From an uncultured bacterium (GTDB taxonomy: Bacteria; Verrucomicrobiota; Lentisphaeria; Victivallales; UBA1829), in contig CASEYW010000050.1 in the NCBI GenBank assembly GCA_949292215.1, positions 1-39,698 of the forward strand: a stretch of 39,698 bases of DNA, given 5' to 3'. Of this stretch, positions 24,270-32,407 are shown piece after piece. Every line of letters starts with the position of its first letter. Within the stretch, counting starts at the first letter, position 1. The position numbers were made by a program, and so were the translations under genes. The notes under the pieces were generated by a model. It was given only the letters and a program-made list of their open reading frames with translations. It was not told the origin of the DNA and did not search any database.

Positions 24270-25076
24270 TTAGAGTTCCTGACCGACTGTCCAGCGGGCA
24301 AACTTCTTGATGACGAGCTTGGGCGCCAGTTTCGCGAGGCAAGTCTTATCATCATGAATCCAAGGCTGCTGCATGAGGCAGACTTCCGAATACCACTTAT
24401 TGATTTTGCCTGTCAGGATCTTTTCGATCATGTTGGCAGGTTTTCCTGCAAGCTGAGCGGCTGCAATTTCTTTTTCCTTGGCAATCGCCTCAGCAGGGAC
24501 GTCAGCAGGGATGATGTATGCCGGGCTGAATGCGGCAATGTGCATGCAGACATCCTTGAGAAGTGCAGGATCATCAGAACCTTCCGCCTCAATCATGATG
24601 CCGATTTTGCCTTCGCCGTGCATATAGCTTGCAACGGTTCCACCGGGAACTTCATAACGGAGTGCTCTGCGGAGAACCATTTTTTCGCCGAATTTCACGA
24701 AGAGCTCGGCAAGTTTGTCGTTTTCGATTTCCTGAGCTTTTGCGGTGACGTCGCCTTCTCCGGATGTTCCAGCAAGAACGCGTGCAGCGGCTTCCTTCAC
24801 ATAGTCGTAGAATTTCTCATTCTTTGCGACGAAATCCGTTTCGCAGAGAACTTCAATCATGACAGCTTTGGAACCGTCGACTGCAGCGAAGACTTTTCCT
24901 TCCTTCGTTGCTTTATCAGCACGTTTTTCCGCTTTGGCCATGCCGGATTTTCTGAGGAATTCGACAGCGGCTTCCATATCGCCGTTTGTTTCTGTAAGGG
25001 CTTTTTTGCAGTCCATCATTCCCGCGTCGGTTTTGTCGCGGAGTTCTTTTACCATTGCAGCTGTGATAGCGGCCAT
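24270..25076 (-). CDS. tsf: Translation elongation factor Ts
   Basis: This is a 268-residue protein that reloads EF-Tu with GTP. It shows the N-terminal helical domain (ITAAMVKELRDKTDAGMMDC, KKALTETNGDMEAAVEFLR) and the core motif CETDFVAKN, followed by one large coiled core. It is somewhat shorter than the ~280 residues of E. coli EF-Ts and has a short C-terminal end with a Trp-rich stretch. The ATG at 25076 has GGAG upstream and is preferred to an in-frame start six codons earlier. It starts 18 bases after rpsB, the universal rpsB-tsf pair. Confidence 0.96.
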   Translation of the reverse strand: MAAITAAMVKELRDKTDAGMMDCKKALTETNGDMEAAVEFLRKSGMAKAEKRADKATKEGKVFAAVDGSKAVMIEVLCETDFVAKNEKFYDYVKEAAARVLAGTSGEGDVTAKAQEIENDKLAELFVKFGEKMVLRRALRYEVPGGTVASYMHGEGKIGIMIEAEGSDDPALLKDVCMHIAAFSPAYIIPADVPAEAIAKEKEIAAAQLAGKPANMIEKILTGKINKWYSEVCLMQQPWIHDDKTCLAKLAPKLVIKKFARWTVGQEL

Positions 25077-25094
25077 TTGAATGACTCCTTCCAA

Positions 25095-26066
25095 TTATTT
25101 GGCTTCTTCGGCAGCGGGGGCTTCTTCAGCGGCTGCGGTTTTCTTTTTCGGGGCGGCCTTTTTTACCGGTTTTTCTTCCGCGGCGGGAGCGGCGGCTTCG
25201 CCTTCCGCTTTGGGTTCGGCTTTCGCTTCGCCGTCGGCCTTCTTCAGACGTCTGCCGGCAGCGGGACGTTTTGCCTTGTCGCCTTTGGCAGCAGGACGTT
25301 TTTTCGGAGCAGCGGTTGCTTCGGCTTTTGCTTTTTCGGCTTTTGCTGCTTCAATTTTTGCTTTTTCCTCAGCGGAGCGTTTTCCGTAAAGCTCAAGAGC
25401 ATCCTTGATTGCCTCAAGGAAGGTGTCCATGATGACTTTGATGGATTTGACAGCATCGTCGTTTGCCGCGATGGGATAATCAATGCCTTCCGGATCTCCG
25501 TTGGTATCAACGATCGCAACGATCGGGATGTGAAGTTTGATTGCTTCCTTGACGGCGTTGTAGTTATGGCAGACGTCGATGACGATGATGGCATCCGGAA
25601 GTTTCTTCATGGATGCAATTCCGTCGAGATCGCGATGGAGTTTGACATCCTGACGGGTCAGTTTGACGATCTCTTTTTTCTTGAGACCGGAGCCGGCTTC
25701 ATCCGCGATGATGGCGTCAATCTCCTGCATTCTCTTGATGGACTTTCTGATTGTGACATTGTTGGTCAGAATGCCGCCCATCCAGCGTTCTGCCACATAG
25801 TTCATTCCAGTGGCCTCGGCGCTTTCCTTGACGATCTGCTGCGCCTGGCGTTTCGTGCCGACGAAGAGAATTTCACCGCCGTTCATCACGGTGCGCTGAA
25901 GGAAGTTGCACGCATCGGCGATCTGGTGAATGGTTTTTGTCAGGTCAATGATGGAGATGCCGTTCTTGGAACCATAGACGAATTCCTTCATTTTGGGGTT
26001 CCAGCGTTTGGTCTGGTGGCCGAAGTGACATCCGGCTTCGAGCAAATCTTTTACTGAGATCGCCAT
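25095..26066 (-). CDS. rpsB: 30S ribosomal protein S2 with long Lys/Ala/Glu C-terminal tail
   Basis: This is a 323-residue protein. Residues 1-230 are a standard S2 (MAISVKDLLEAGCHFGHQTK, RWNPKMKEFVYGSKNGI, VGTKRQAQ, ERWMGGILTN, PIVAIVDTN). Residues 231-323 form an extra tail made almost only of Ala, Lys, Glu and Pro with repeats such as KAEKAKAEA, KKRPAAKG and AEEAPAAEEAK. The tail is low-complexity and probably disordered. The ATG at 26066 begins the S2 homology. The promoter at 26240-26268 gives a leader of about 170 bases. Confidence 0.96.
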   Translation of the reverse strand: MAISVKDLLEAGCHFGHQTKRWNPKMKEFVYGSKNGISIIDLTKTIHQIADACNFLQRTVMNGGEILFVGTKRQAQQIVKESAEATGMNYVAERWMGGILTNNVTIRKSIKRMQEIDAIIADEAGSGLKKKEIVKLTRQDVKLHRDLDGIASMKKLPDAIIVIDVCHNYNAVKEAIKLHIPIVAIVDTNGDPEGIDYPIAANDDAVKSIKVIMDTFLEAIKDALELYGKRSAEEKAKIEAAKAEKAKAEATAAPKKRPAAKGDKAKRPAAGRRLKKADGEAKAEPKAEGEAAAPAAEEKPVKKAAPKKKTAAAEEAPAAEEAK

Positions 26067-26198
26067 GAGTGTGAGACTCTCTTTCTTTTTTCGACGCTTT
26101 GGCACCGACGGTATTCTTTGTCGTTTGTTATCTGCCGGTGAAGACGTCTTTGTTATTTGTGCGTTCCGCAATGCCCCGGGGTTGGTTGATCGGGGGAA

Positions 26199-26215
26199 AA
26201 CGGTCACAGACCGTT
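26199..26215 (-). promoter_or_regulatory. Hairpin in the rpsB leader
   Basis: AACGGTC (26199-26205) and GACCGTT (26209-26215) form a perfect 7-base stem with a 3-base loop, close after the predicted rpsB transcript start. S2 represses its own operon through the leader in some bacteria, so this is a candidate site; that role is inference. Confidence 0.4.
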
Positions 26216-26239
26216 CCATTGCCGGATACATAAGCCATC

Positions 26240-26268
26240 AATATACCAGCCTTTTCCGGAAAATGCAA
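26240..26268 (-). promoter_or_regulatory. Promoter of rpsB-tsf
   Basis: On the minus strand, TTGCAT (26268-26263), a 17-base spacer and TATATT (26245-26240). The remainder of the gap 26067-26431 holds the leader, this promoter and one weak hairpin. Confidence 0.78.
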
Positions 26269-26305
26269 GAACGATTTTCATATTTCCCGAAAAATAATAC
26301 AAAAA

Positions 26306-26339
26306 CGCAAACGAAGCTCGGAACCCGGGGCGGGATTCC
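26306..26339 (-). terminator. Weak terminator-like hairpin after the MATE gene
   Basis: On the minus strand, GGAA-T-CCCG pairs with CGGG-TTCC (26339-26320) around a CCC loop. T-rich sequence (TTCGTTTGCGTTTTTG) begins four bases further on. The bulge and late T-run make this uncertain. Confidence 0.3.
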
Positions 26340-26431
26340 GTGACGAACGGGAAGATTGTCCCTTCCTTCTGATTTGCGGGGAGTGAATTGTTCCAGCTCT
26401 GAGAAGAGGTTTCCGGTGGTGTCCATTTCAT

Positions 26432-27865
26432 TTATTTCGCTGTCTGGATTTTGGGCGACTGCGGCAGAAAACCGAGATACCAGGGGCGTTTTTCGTAAAC
26501 GAATGGCGGCTTTTTGTCTTCCGGAAGACTCCGTGTGAGTCTGCGCGCCATCCAGCAGCCGATGCTGCCGGCGGCGACATCGGCGATGAGCCGTCCCCAG
26601 AAGAGCCACTGCAGGGAATGGATGTACCATGCCAGCAGGGCGAATGGAATCAGCAGTCCAATGATCCGCAGTCCGTTCAGCCATGCCGCCACGACCGGCT
26701 GACCGCATCCGGTGAAGAAGAAGGTCGAATAGCGGTGAATCTCAATCATGCAGAAGCCGAACGGGATGATGTGCATGTAAAGGATCATGATTCTCTGGAC
26801 CTCCAGGTCAGGCGAAAAAAGACGGACCAGACTCGGAGCGGCGAAGACATAGATGAGTCCCATGATCACCAGAAAGAAAAACGCAAACCGCATGGAGAAG
26901 CGCCGGCACTGGTTGATTCTGCTGTAAAGACGCGCTCCGTAGTTCTGACCGATCATCGGCAGAAGGGCGATGCCGAGTGCCATTGGAAAAATAAATGCAA
27001 CCATTTCAAGGCGTCCTGCCGCCGCCGATGCTGCAACAGCCGCGTTGCCGAAAACCGCCGTCACCCGCGTGATGACAAACGAGCCGATCGGCATCATCAG
27101 CATGCCGATGGCCGAGGGAATCGCATAACTGATGATCAGTCTCCAGGCGCTTTTTACAATGACTGCCGGCATTTTCCCGAACACCAGCAGATGGTGTCGC
27201 CTGTAAAGGATTCCGAGTACCACAAGTGCTGAGATCAGTTGAGAGAGAACCGTTGCGATGGCAGCTCCCCGGATTCCCATTGCGGGGAGCGGTCCGAATC
27301 CCATGATGAACAACGGGTCCAGGATCACATTGATAATCATTCCAAGCATCATCATCCCGCTGGCAACTTTGGAATCGCCAGCAGCGATCAGCAGATCGTT
27401 TCCTGCCATGCCGAGGGAGGCTGTACAGCACCCGAGATACCAGATTGTCATATATCCGTGGATTTCCGGCATGACATCCGGACCCGCGCCGCAGAAACGG
27501 AAGGTCCAGTCGATGGTCGAGATTCCAATTACGGCGATCAGCAGGGAGACCAGGAGAATCAGAAGAAGTCCCGATGTGATGAGGCGTGCCGCTTTCCGGT
27601 TGTTGCCGCCCCCCATCGCCTGCGCCGAGGTCGTCATGACCCCGACTCCGAGTCCCCGGAAAACGCAGCCGATCAGCATGATGATTGGAAAGGTGAAGCC
27701 CATTGCCGCAAGAGGCAGTCTGCCAAGCTGCCCCACAAAATAGGTGTCCGCAATGTTATAGCCCGACATGGCAAGGGTTCCGGCAACCATCGAAACCGCT
27801 GTGGCCAGCATGGTTTTTCCGATGGAGCCCGTTGTATATGCTGCTTTTGAATCTGTCTGTTTCAT
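26432..27865 (-). CDS. MATE family multidrug efflux transporter
   Basis: This is a 477-residue inner-membrane protein with about twelve hydrophobic segments, the size and layout of MATE cation/drug antiporters. Family-like segments include IADTYFVGQLGRLPLAAMG in the first helices, the matching region NAAVAASAAAGRLEM in the second half, and GVMTTSAQAMGGGN. The ATG at 27865 overlaps the MarR stop (ATGA), so translation is coupled. Regulation by the MarR protein is likely because the two share one promoter. The transported drug is not predictable. Confidence 0.9.
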   Translation of the reverse strand: MKQTDSKAAYTTGSIGKTMLATAVSMVAGTLAMSGYNIADTYFVGQLGRLPLAAMGFTFPIIMLIGCVFRGLGVGVMTTSAQAMGGGNNRKAARLITSGLLLILLVSLLIAVIGISTIDWTFRFCGAGPDVMPEIHGYMTIWYLGCCTASLGMAGNDLLIAAGDSKVASGMMMLGMIINVILDPLFIMGFGPLPAMGIRGAAIATVLSQLISALVVLGILYRRHHLLVFGKMPAVIVKSAWRLIISYAIPSAIGMLMMPIGSFVITRVTAVFGNAAVAASAAAGRLEMVAFIFPMALGIALLPMIGQNYGARLYSRINQCRRFSMRFAFFFLVIMGLIYVFAAPSLVRLFSPDLEVQRIMILYMHIIPFGFCMIEIHRYSTFFFTGCGQPVVAAWLNGLRIIGLLIPFALLAWYIHSLQWLFWGRLIADVAAGSIGCWMARRLTRSLPEDKKPPFVYEKRPWYLGFLPQSPKIQTAK

Positions 27866-28314
27866 TGTTTTGTTATTTCCATACTTTTTAAAATCCTGTC
27901 GGATGCCTGCTCCAGCGCACGAATGTCCGCCGCTCCGCATGATTGCAGGGCAGAGTGGACTTTTTCCCGGAACAGATGGTCGATTTTCTCCAGATGCCCC
28001 AGCAGTTCCTCTGTGACGCTGACCCGGATGAACCTGCGGTTGCTCTCATCGGGCGCCCGGTGCAGGATACCCAGTTTGACCAGTTTGTCGACAGCCGTGG
28101 AGGAGGCAGACGCCGAGAGTCCGGTCAATCCCATAATCTCCTGCAGTGTGCAGGGGCCGCGTTTATGGATAATCATCAGATAATTCATCTGCCGTGGGGT
28201 GAGGGCGGCAATGATATCGTCTTTGTTTTCCTTTTCCCAGTATTCTGCGATTGCCTCCTTGCGGATACGTTCGATCGCCTGATGCAGGCGGAAATAATGA
28301 TTCAATTCCGACAT
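27862..28314 (-). CDS. MarR family transcriptional regulator
   Basis: This is a 150-residue winged-helix protein. Visible segments are LTPRQMNYLMIIHKRGPCTL, MGLTGLSASASSTAVDKLVK (recognition helix) and GILHRAPDESNRRFIRVSVT, the wing with Asp-x-x-Arg-Arg. MarR proteins are dimers that repress efflux genes and let go when they bind toxic phenolic or lipophilic molecules. The ATG at 28314 is chosen because AGGA lies 10 bases upstream; an in-frame TTG three codons earlier is too close to that site. It is the first gene of a two-gene operon with the MATE pump. Confidence 0.9.
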   Translation of the reverse strand: MSELNHYFRLHQAIERIRKEAIAEYWEKENKDDIIAALTPRQMNYLMIIHKRGPCTLQEIMGLTGLSASASSTAVDKLVKLGILHRAPDESNRRFIRVSVTEELLGHLEKIDHLFREKVHSALQSCGAADIRALEQASDRILKSMEITKQ

Positions 28315-28339
28315 GAGTTTCAATCCTGTTATGGAACTG

Positions 28340-28372
28340 TTCTATTTTAGAAATGTAATGGGGTGTAATATA
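28340..28372 (-). promoter_or_regulatory. Palindromic operator and -10 element of marR-MATE
   Basis: TATATT (28372-28367) with TTGAAA (28394-28389) 16 bases away forms the promoter. Just downstream lies TTCTATTTTAGAA (28340-28352), a perfect 5-base inverted repeat with 3 central bases, placed where bound MarR would block transcription. Confidence 0.5.
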
Positions 28373-28457
28373 GCGGAATTCTTTTTTTTTTCAACCGGGA
28401 GAGCTCTCTTTTTTATGAAATTTCATAGAGAGAAAGATGTTTTTGCAAAGATGCAGG

Positions 28458-28498
28458 AATCGGAAAAGCATCCGGAAAACAGGACGGTTTTCCGGATG
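28458..28498 (-). terminator. Intrinsic terminator of cassette C
   Basis: A perfect 12-base stem (CATCCGGAAAAC at 28469-28480 with 28487-28498) with a 6-base loop is followed on the minus strand by CTTTTCC. It lies 18 bases after the stop of the GH42-like gene. Confidence 0.82.
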
Positions 28499-28516
28499 GG
28501 GAGGAGAGAAACAGAT

Positions 28517-31500
28517 TTATTTCGATTTGGAAAGACGCAGAATCGTGCTTCCGAGGGCAGGAACCGTGGCGGTCATGAAAAGGTCGCCGTCCTGAGATTT
28601 TGTTGGCAGGAATGTTTCTGTCCCATGATCGAAAACCCTGGATTTTTCAGGCATTCCGGCAACTCCGGTCGTGACCTGTTTCGGTACTGCCGTGATATTG
28701 AACAGGTGAATCAGCAAGTCTCCGTTCGGTGCCCGGTAGGGAGTTGCAAAAACATTGACGGTGTCTGTTCTGACCAGCGGACGGAAAGACCCCAGTTCTG
28801 TCAGGAGATTCCGGATAAATGCCATGTATTCCGGGGATTCTCCCGGGTCCCAGTTGCCCGTGTTCCAGGAGCCTGAGAGAATTGCCAGTTCACCTTTTCC
28901 GATCTTTTTCCGGGCAACGGTCCTGACTCCTTTCTTCATTCGAACTCCTTTTCCGCGGATGATTCCGTTTTTGAGATTGATTCCGAAGCGTTTGAAGAAG
29001 GCATATTCATTCAGGCGGTCCGTTTCAAAGGTTGCCAGAAAGGTCCCTCCGCGACGAATGAAGCGTTCAATTCTGTCCCCGAATTCTGAAGTAAGGCTGC
29101 GGGTGTTGTCGTCAATCAGAAGACGCGAGGAGACGTTTTTGTCCGTTTCGGGGAATTCATCGACCATATACCGGTCCGCGTTGATATTCAGAACACGGAG
29201 AATGTTTGACAGACTGTAGTGGGCTCCGGTTGTTTTATGCAGAGATTCCCGGATTGTATCGGGCGATTCCGCAAAGCCGGTATTCAGACTGAAGGACAGG
29301 GAGACTGGATCGGGAAGGTAGTCGGCATTGAAAAGCAGTTTGTGATACGGTTTCAGCCAGGCAATATTCTGGCTGCCCGGTTTGCCTCCCCACCATTGGC
29401 AGTAGAGGGAGTCCCAGCACTGCATCATTGCCATCCATTGATATGCAAGGACATTGTGTTCGTAGGTGGGCGGATTCTGGTTGCCTTCATCTCCATAGGG
29501 AAGTCCGAGAGTTCGTTTGGCGAGCATCCATTTTGAAAAACTCAGACAGTAGCGGTCGGAGGTTTCGTGAAAGATGGAGCCCGGACCGAATTCCTGCGAG
29601 AGTTTCAGGTATTCCGTAGTATTCAGTCCCAGCAGTTTGTGTTCCGTTGGATGAAATGGGACATTGTAAGTCATGTGGACCTTGCAACCTTCTGCGCGGA
29701 TGGCTTCCACCACCTCACGCTGAAGTGATCCGAGAAGTTCCATGTTCAGGCGTGTCAATTCCGGGAGCAGTGTCCGGGATTTGTCGTTCCAGATTATTTC
29801 CGGAGTGATGGCGTCGAATGAACCGAGTCCGGCTCCGGTTCTCCTGTTCAGTTCCGCGAGGGAGTATTTCCGAGATATCCTCCTGCGAAAAAGTTCCATC
29901 GTATGCCTGCCGACCGTGATGCTTTTCGTGCCGATGCCGTTCCGAATGCCGTAATTGGCGTTGATGCTGATGACCCCGGGCGTCTCGTTCGCCAGCCGTG
30001 CGGTTTCCCGGTAGTAATTGACAAGACGTCTGCGGAAGAACGGCTCCGCCGGATCGTGCAGCTTCGTTTGTTCCGGCTCTTTTCCGGGAACATATTTTTT
30101 CATGAGATCGGCATGGGCGGAAAGGTATGCCGGGCCCGGGGAGGGAAAGTTGTTGCGGAAGCCGATGGAGAGTCCTTCTGCACGGATCCTTGCAAAGCGT
30201 TCCCGCCATCCCGGCCATTCAACGTGTCCTTCGACATCTTCTTTCCAGGGCAGATGAATTTTGACAGCATCATAACCAAGACGGCGGATCCGTTCGAAAT
30301 CTGCCCGTGGATCACCTCCTCCGGCGATCATTGTCAGATAGAATGGTTTGTCCTCCGGAGAGGGCTCCGGCATGAGTCCCAGAAGACTGCTTTGCAGGAC
30401 GCCAGCTTCCAGAATCACAGGACCGGCGGAGAATCCTCCCTTTGCAGCTTGAATGGTCGTTTCTCCGCTTCCGTAACGCCCGTTCCTGCGGATGGTGACG
30501 TTTCCGGCAGGAAGACGTTTCATTCCCTTGCGCAGGAAAACCGTTTCCGTTTTTCCATCCGCCTTTGGAACCGCCGAATACTCCATGACGCGGAGTTTCA
30601 GAGGCGTTCCGGGAGCAAAAACTGCTGTCTGCGGTTCGATCAGCCCCAGAGCCGTATGAACAGGCGGCTGGAGAGAAATGCCCAGAAGAGCGAATTCACG
30701 GGAATCTTCCGGCATCTGCCAGACAATGATTCTGCGGATCATTTTTTCCGGATGGGGATTGATGCAGGATGTCAGATAAACGCTGTCCCACAGAACTCCG
30801 TGGTTTCCGGAGGGGATGCGGTATACCTTAGCTCGTCCGAATCCCGGTGGTCCCCACCAGGTGAAATCGGCTCTGCCGCGCGGAAGAAAGGAATCCCGGA
30901 ACACTCCGCAGTTCCAGCGGAGACCGGCAAACATGGTTTCCGTGGAGTTGTCTTCGTAGACAATGAGATAGGAGGCTGCCAGCCACGGAGAGGAAGTCGT
31001 TTGTTTGCCCGCCGTGTGCAAAAAGTGGAAAATTCCGCTTTTCCGGTTGACCGGTAGTTCAACCGACGGACAGTTCCCATTCAGAACAGTCGTTGAGATC
31101 GCAAACGGAACTCCGTGGATTTCCTGTATGTTCCCTGCTGGAAACGGAGCCTGAAGTCCATGGAACCACGTTCCTGCGCCATCCGGTGTTTTCCATGAAA
31201 GTGTTTCGAATTCCCGGACCGTCCGAATTTCGGTTTTCACGGTTTGCTTTGCCCGGAACGGTTTGATCATCCGGAGCGGGCGTCCGGAAAGAGTGAGTCC
31301 GGAAAGACGGATTCCCGTGTTCAGAGACGGCTGGAACGTTACGAAATAGAGATTGTTTGAAGAAATATGCGGATGGTTCCAGTTTCTCTGACGCTGAAAT
31401 CGCGTGATAAACTCTTCCAGACCGACTCTGCGTCGACGGAATGTGCTGCTTTCCGCCGTTTCCTTCTCGTCCCAGAGCAGGGTTTCCCCCAGCTGAATGG

Positions 31501-32386
31501 TTTCCATCGTACCGATTTGCACAGCGGAGAGTTTGATTCCGCCGGAAGAGGTCCAGTTCAACTGCTGGTCCCGCAGATTCCATCCGCCTTGTATGGCGAA
31601 AACAGCGGAACCGTTCTGTTTCACTTCGATTGTTCCGTCGGGAAACCGTTGTCCGTGTTCCAGGAAAACCAGGCGTACGGTACCGTCTGGTTCCGAGCAG
31701 ACCGTTCTTCCTTTATCATAAACAGGAGCAAACGCGTTGACGATGTCCCGGTTCCACTTCTGCTTCCAGTTGATCAGTTCGATTTTCTGTTGGCTGTCGC
31801 GCGGCGAATCGAATTTCAGAGAAACAGTCATTCTGCCATTCGGTGCGGTATTTGTTTGAAACAGATTCATCCATTTCCCCTGTTCTGTTTTATGTTGAAA
31901 AATCAGAGTGTTCTGTTTGCGGGAGATACGGAATGTCCCGGATTTACCAGTTTCATTCCAGGTCTTTTCGATGGTATTTTTCCCGCTTCCGGCGGAACAG
32001 GAGAGAAGCTCCTCTCCGCGATTGCGCTGGAAGCGTTTCAGCGTTGCGGTCCATCCGGCTGGTTGATCGGCTTGGAGAAGCAACGCGAATCCGTTCCAAT
32101 GATCAAGCAGATGGATGCGGTATTGAAATTCGACTTCAAAATCCCCATCCATTTCTTCCGGCGACTTCAATGTGGCCCAGCGGTAATTCCGGAGATTGCC
32201 TTTTCCGGAATCATAAAAAAAAGTTCCTTTCTCGGTGAGAAATCCTCCGGTTGTCCCGGAAAGAATCCAGGGAGAAGGAATTTCCCGGAATGAACTTCGC
32301 AGTTCTCCTCCGGAGGCTTCGGCAAACCAGAGAATGAGAATGTGAATGAGAATGAGAAATCCGGCGGTCAGATTGCGATTCTGCAT
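28517..32386 (-). CDS. Large secreted GH42-like glycoside hydrolase
   Basis: This is a 1289-residue protein with a signal peptide (MQNRNLTAGFLILIHILILW). Residues ~30-215 resemble a concanavalin/LamG-type beta-sandwich (DGDFEVEFQYRIHLLDHWNG). Beta-rich modules follow to ~690. A TIM barrel at ~690-1060 resembles GH42 beta-galactosidases (GGGDPRADFERIRRLGYDAV, KYSLAELNRRTGAGLGSFD). A GATase-like trimerisation region follows (RIERFIRRGGTFLATFETD), then a small C-terminal beta domain. The usual acid/base motif Asn-Glu-Tyr-Gly is replaced by NANYG (~811). A glutamate in YGDEGNQNPP (~967) could be the nucleophile. AAGGA lies 8 bases before the start. It is the last gene of cassette C, 21 bases after the pseudopilin. 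Confidence 0.8.
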   Translation of the reverse strand: MQNRNLTAGFLILIHILILWFAEASGGELRSSFREIPSPWILSGTTGGFLTEKGTFFYDSGKGNLRNYRWATLKSPEEMDGDFEVEFQYRIHLLDHWNGFALLLQADQPAGWTATLKRFQRNRGEELLSCSAGSGKNTIEKTWNETGKSGTFRISRKQNTLIFQHKTEQGKWMNLFQTNTAPNGRMTVSLKFDSPRDSQQKIELINWKQKWNRDIVNAFAPVYDKGRTVCSEPDGTVRLVFLEHGQRFPDGTIEVKQNGSAVFAIQGGWNLRDQQLNWTSSGGIKLSAVQIGTMETIQLGETLLWDEKETAESSTFRRRRVGLEEFITRFQRQRNWNHPHISSNNLYFVTFQPSLNTGIRLSGLTLSGRPLRMIKPFRAKQTVKTEIRTVREFETLSWKTPDGAGTWFHGLQAPFPAGNIQEIHGVPFAISTTVLNGNCPSVELPVNRKSGIFHFLHTAGKQTTSSPWLAASYLIVYEDNSTETMFAGLRWNCGVFRDSFLPRGRADFTWWGPPGFGRAKVYRIPSGNHGVLWDSVYLTSCINPHPEKMIRRIIVWQMPEDSREFALLGISLQPPVHTALGLIEPQTAVFAPGTPLKLRVMEYSAVPKADGKTETVFLRKGMKRLPAGNVTIRRNGRYGSGETTIQAAKGGFSAGPVILEAGVLQSSLLGLMPEPSPEDKPFYLTMIAGGGDPRADFERIRRLGYDAVKIHLPWKEDVEGHVEWPGWRERFARIRAEGLSIGFRNNFPSPGPAYLSAHADLMKKYVPGKEPEQTKLHDPAEPFFRRRLVNYYRETARLANETPGVISINANYGIRNGIGTKSITVGRHTMELFRRRISRKYSLAELNRRTGAGLGSFDAITPEIIWNDKSRTLLPELTRLNMELLGSLQREVVEAIRAEGCKVHMTYNVPFHPTEHKLLGLNTTEYLKLSQEFGPGSIFHETSDRYCLSFSKWMLAKRTLGLPYGDEGNQNPPTYEHNVLAYQWMAMMQCWDSLYCQWWGGKPGSQNIAWLKPYHKLLFNADYLPDPVSLSFSLNTGFAESPDTIRESLHKTTGAHYSLSNILRVLNINADRYMVDEFPETDKNVSSRLLIDDNTRSLTSEFGDRIERFIRRGGTFLATFETDRLNEYAFFKRFGINLKNGIIRGKGVRMKKGVRTVARKKIGKGELAILSGSWNTGNWDPGESPEYMAFIRNLLTELGSFRPLVRTDTVNVFATPYRAPNGDLLIHLFNITAVPKQVTTGVAGMPEKSRVFDHGTETFLPTKSQDGDLFMTATVPALGSTILRLSKSK

Positions 32387-32407
32387 GTTGAATTCCTTGT
32401 CGGTTTG

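Noticed and set aside
24354..26057. 567-codon plus-strand frame opposite tsf and rpsB
   Set aside because: Its length comes from the biased codons of tsf and the Ala/Lys-rich S2 tail read in reverse; no motif is present.
26238..26431. Minus-strand frames directly after the MATE stop, one beginning MDTTGNLFSELEQ
   Set aside because: They have no ribosome site, they run through the rpsB promoter and the weak hairpin, and the protein is not recognisable.
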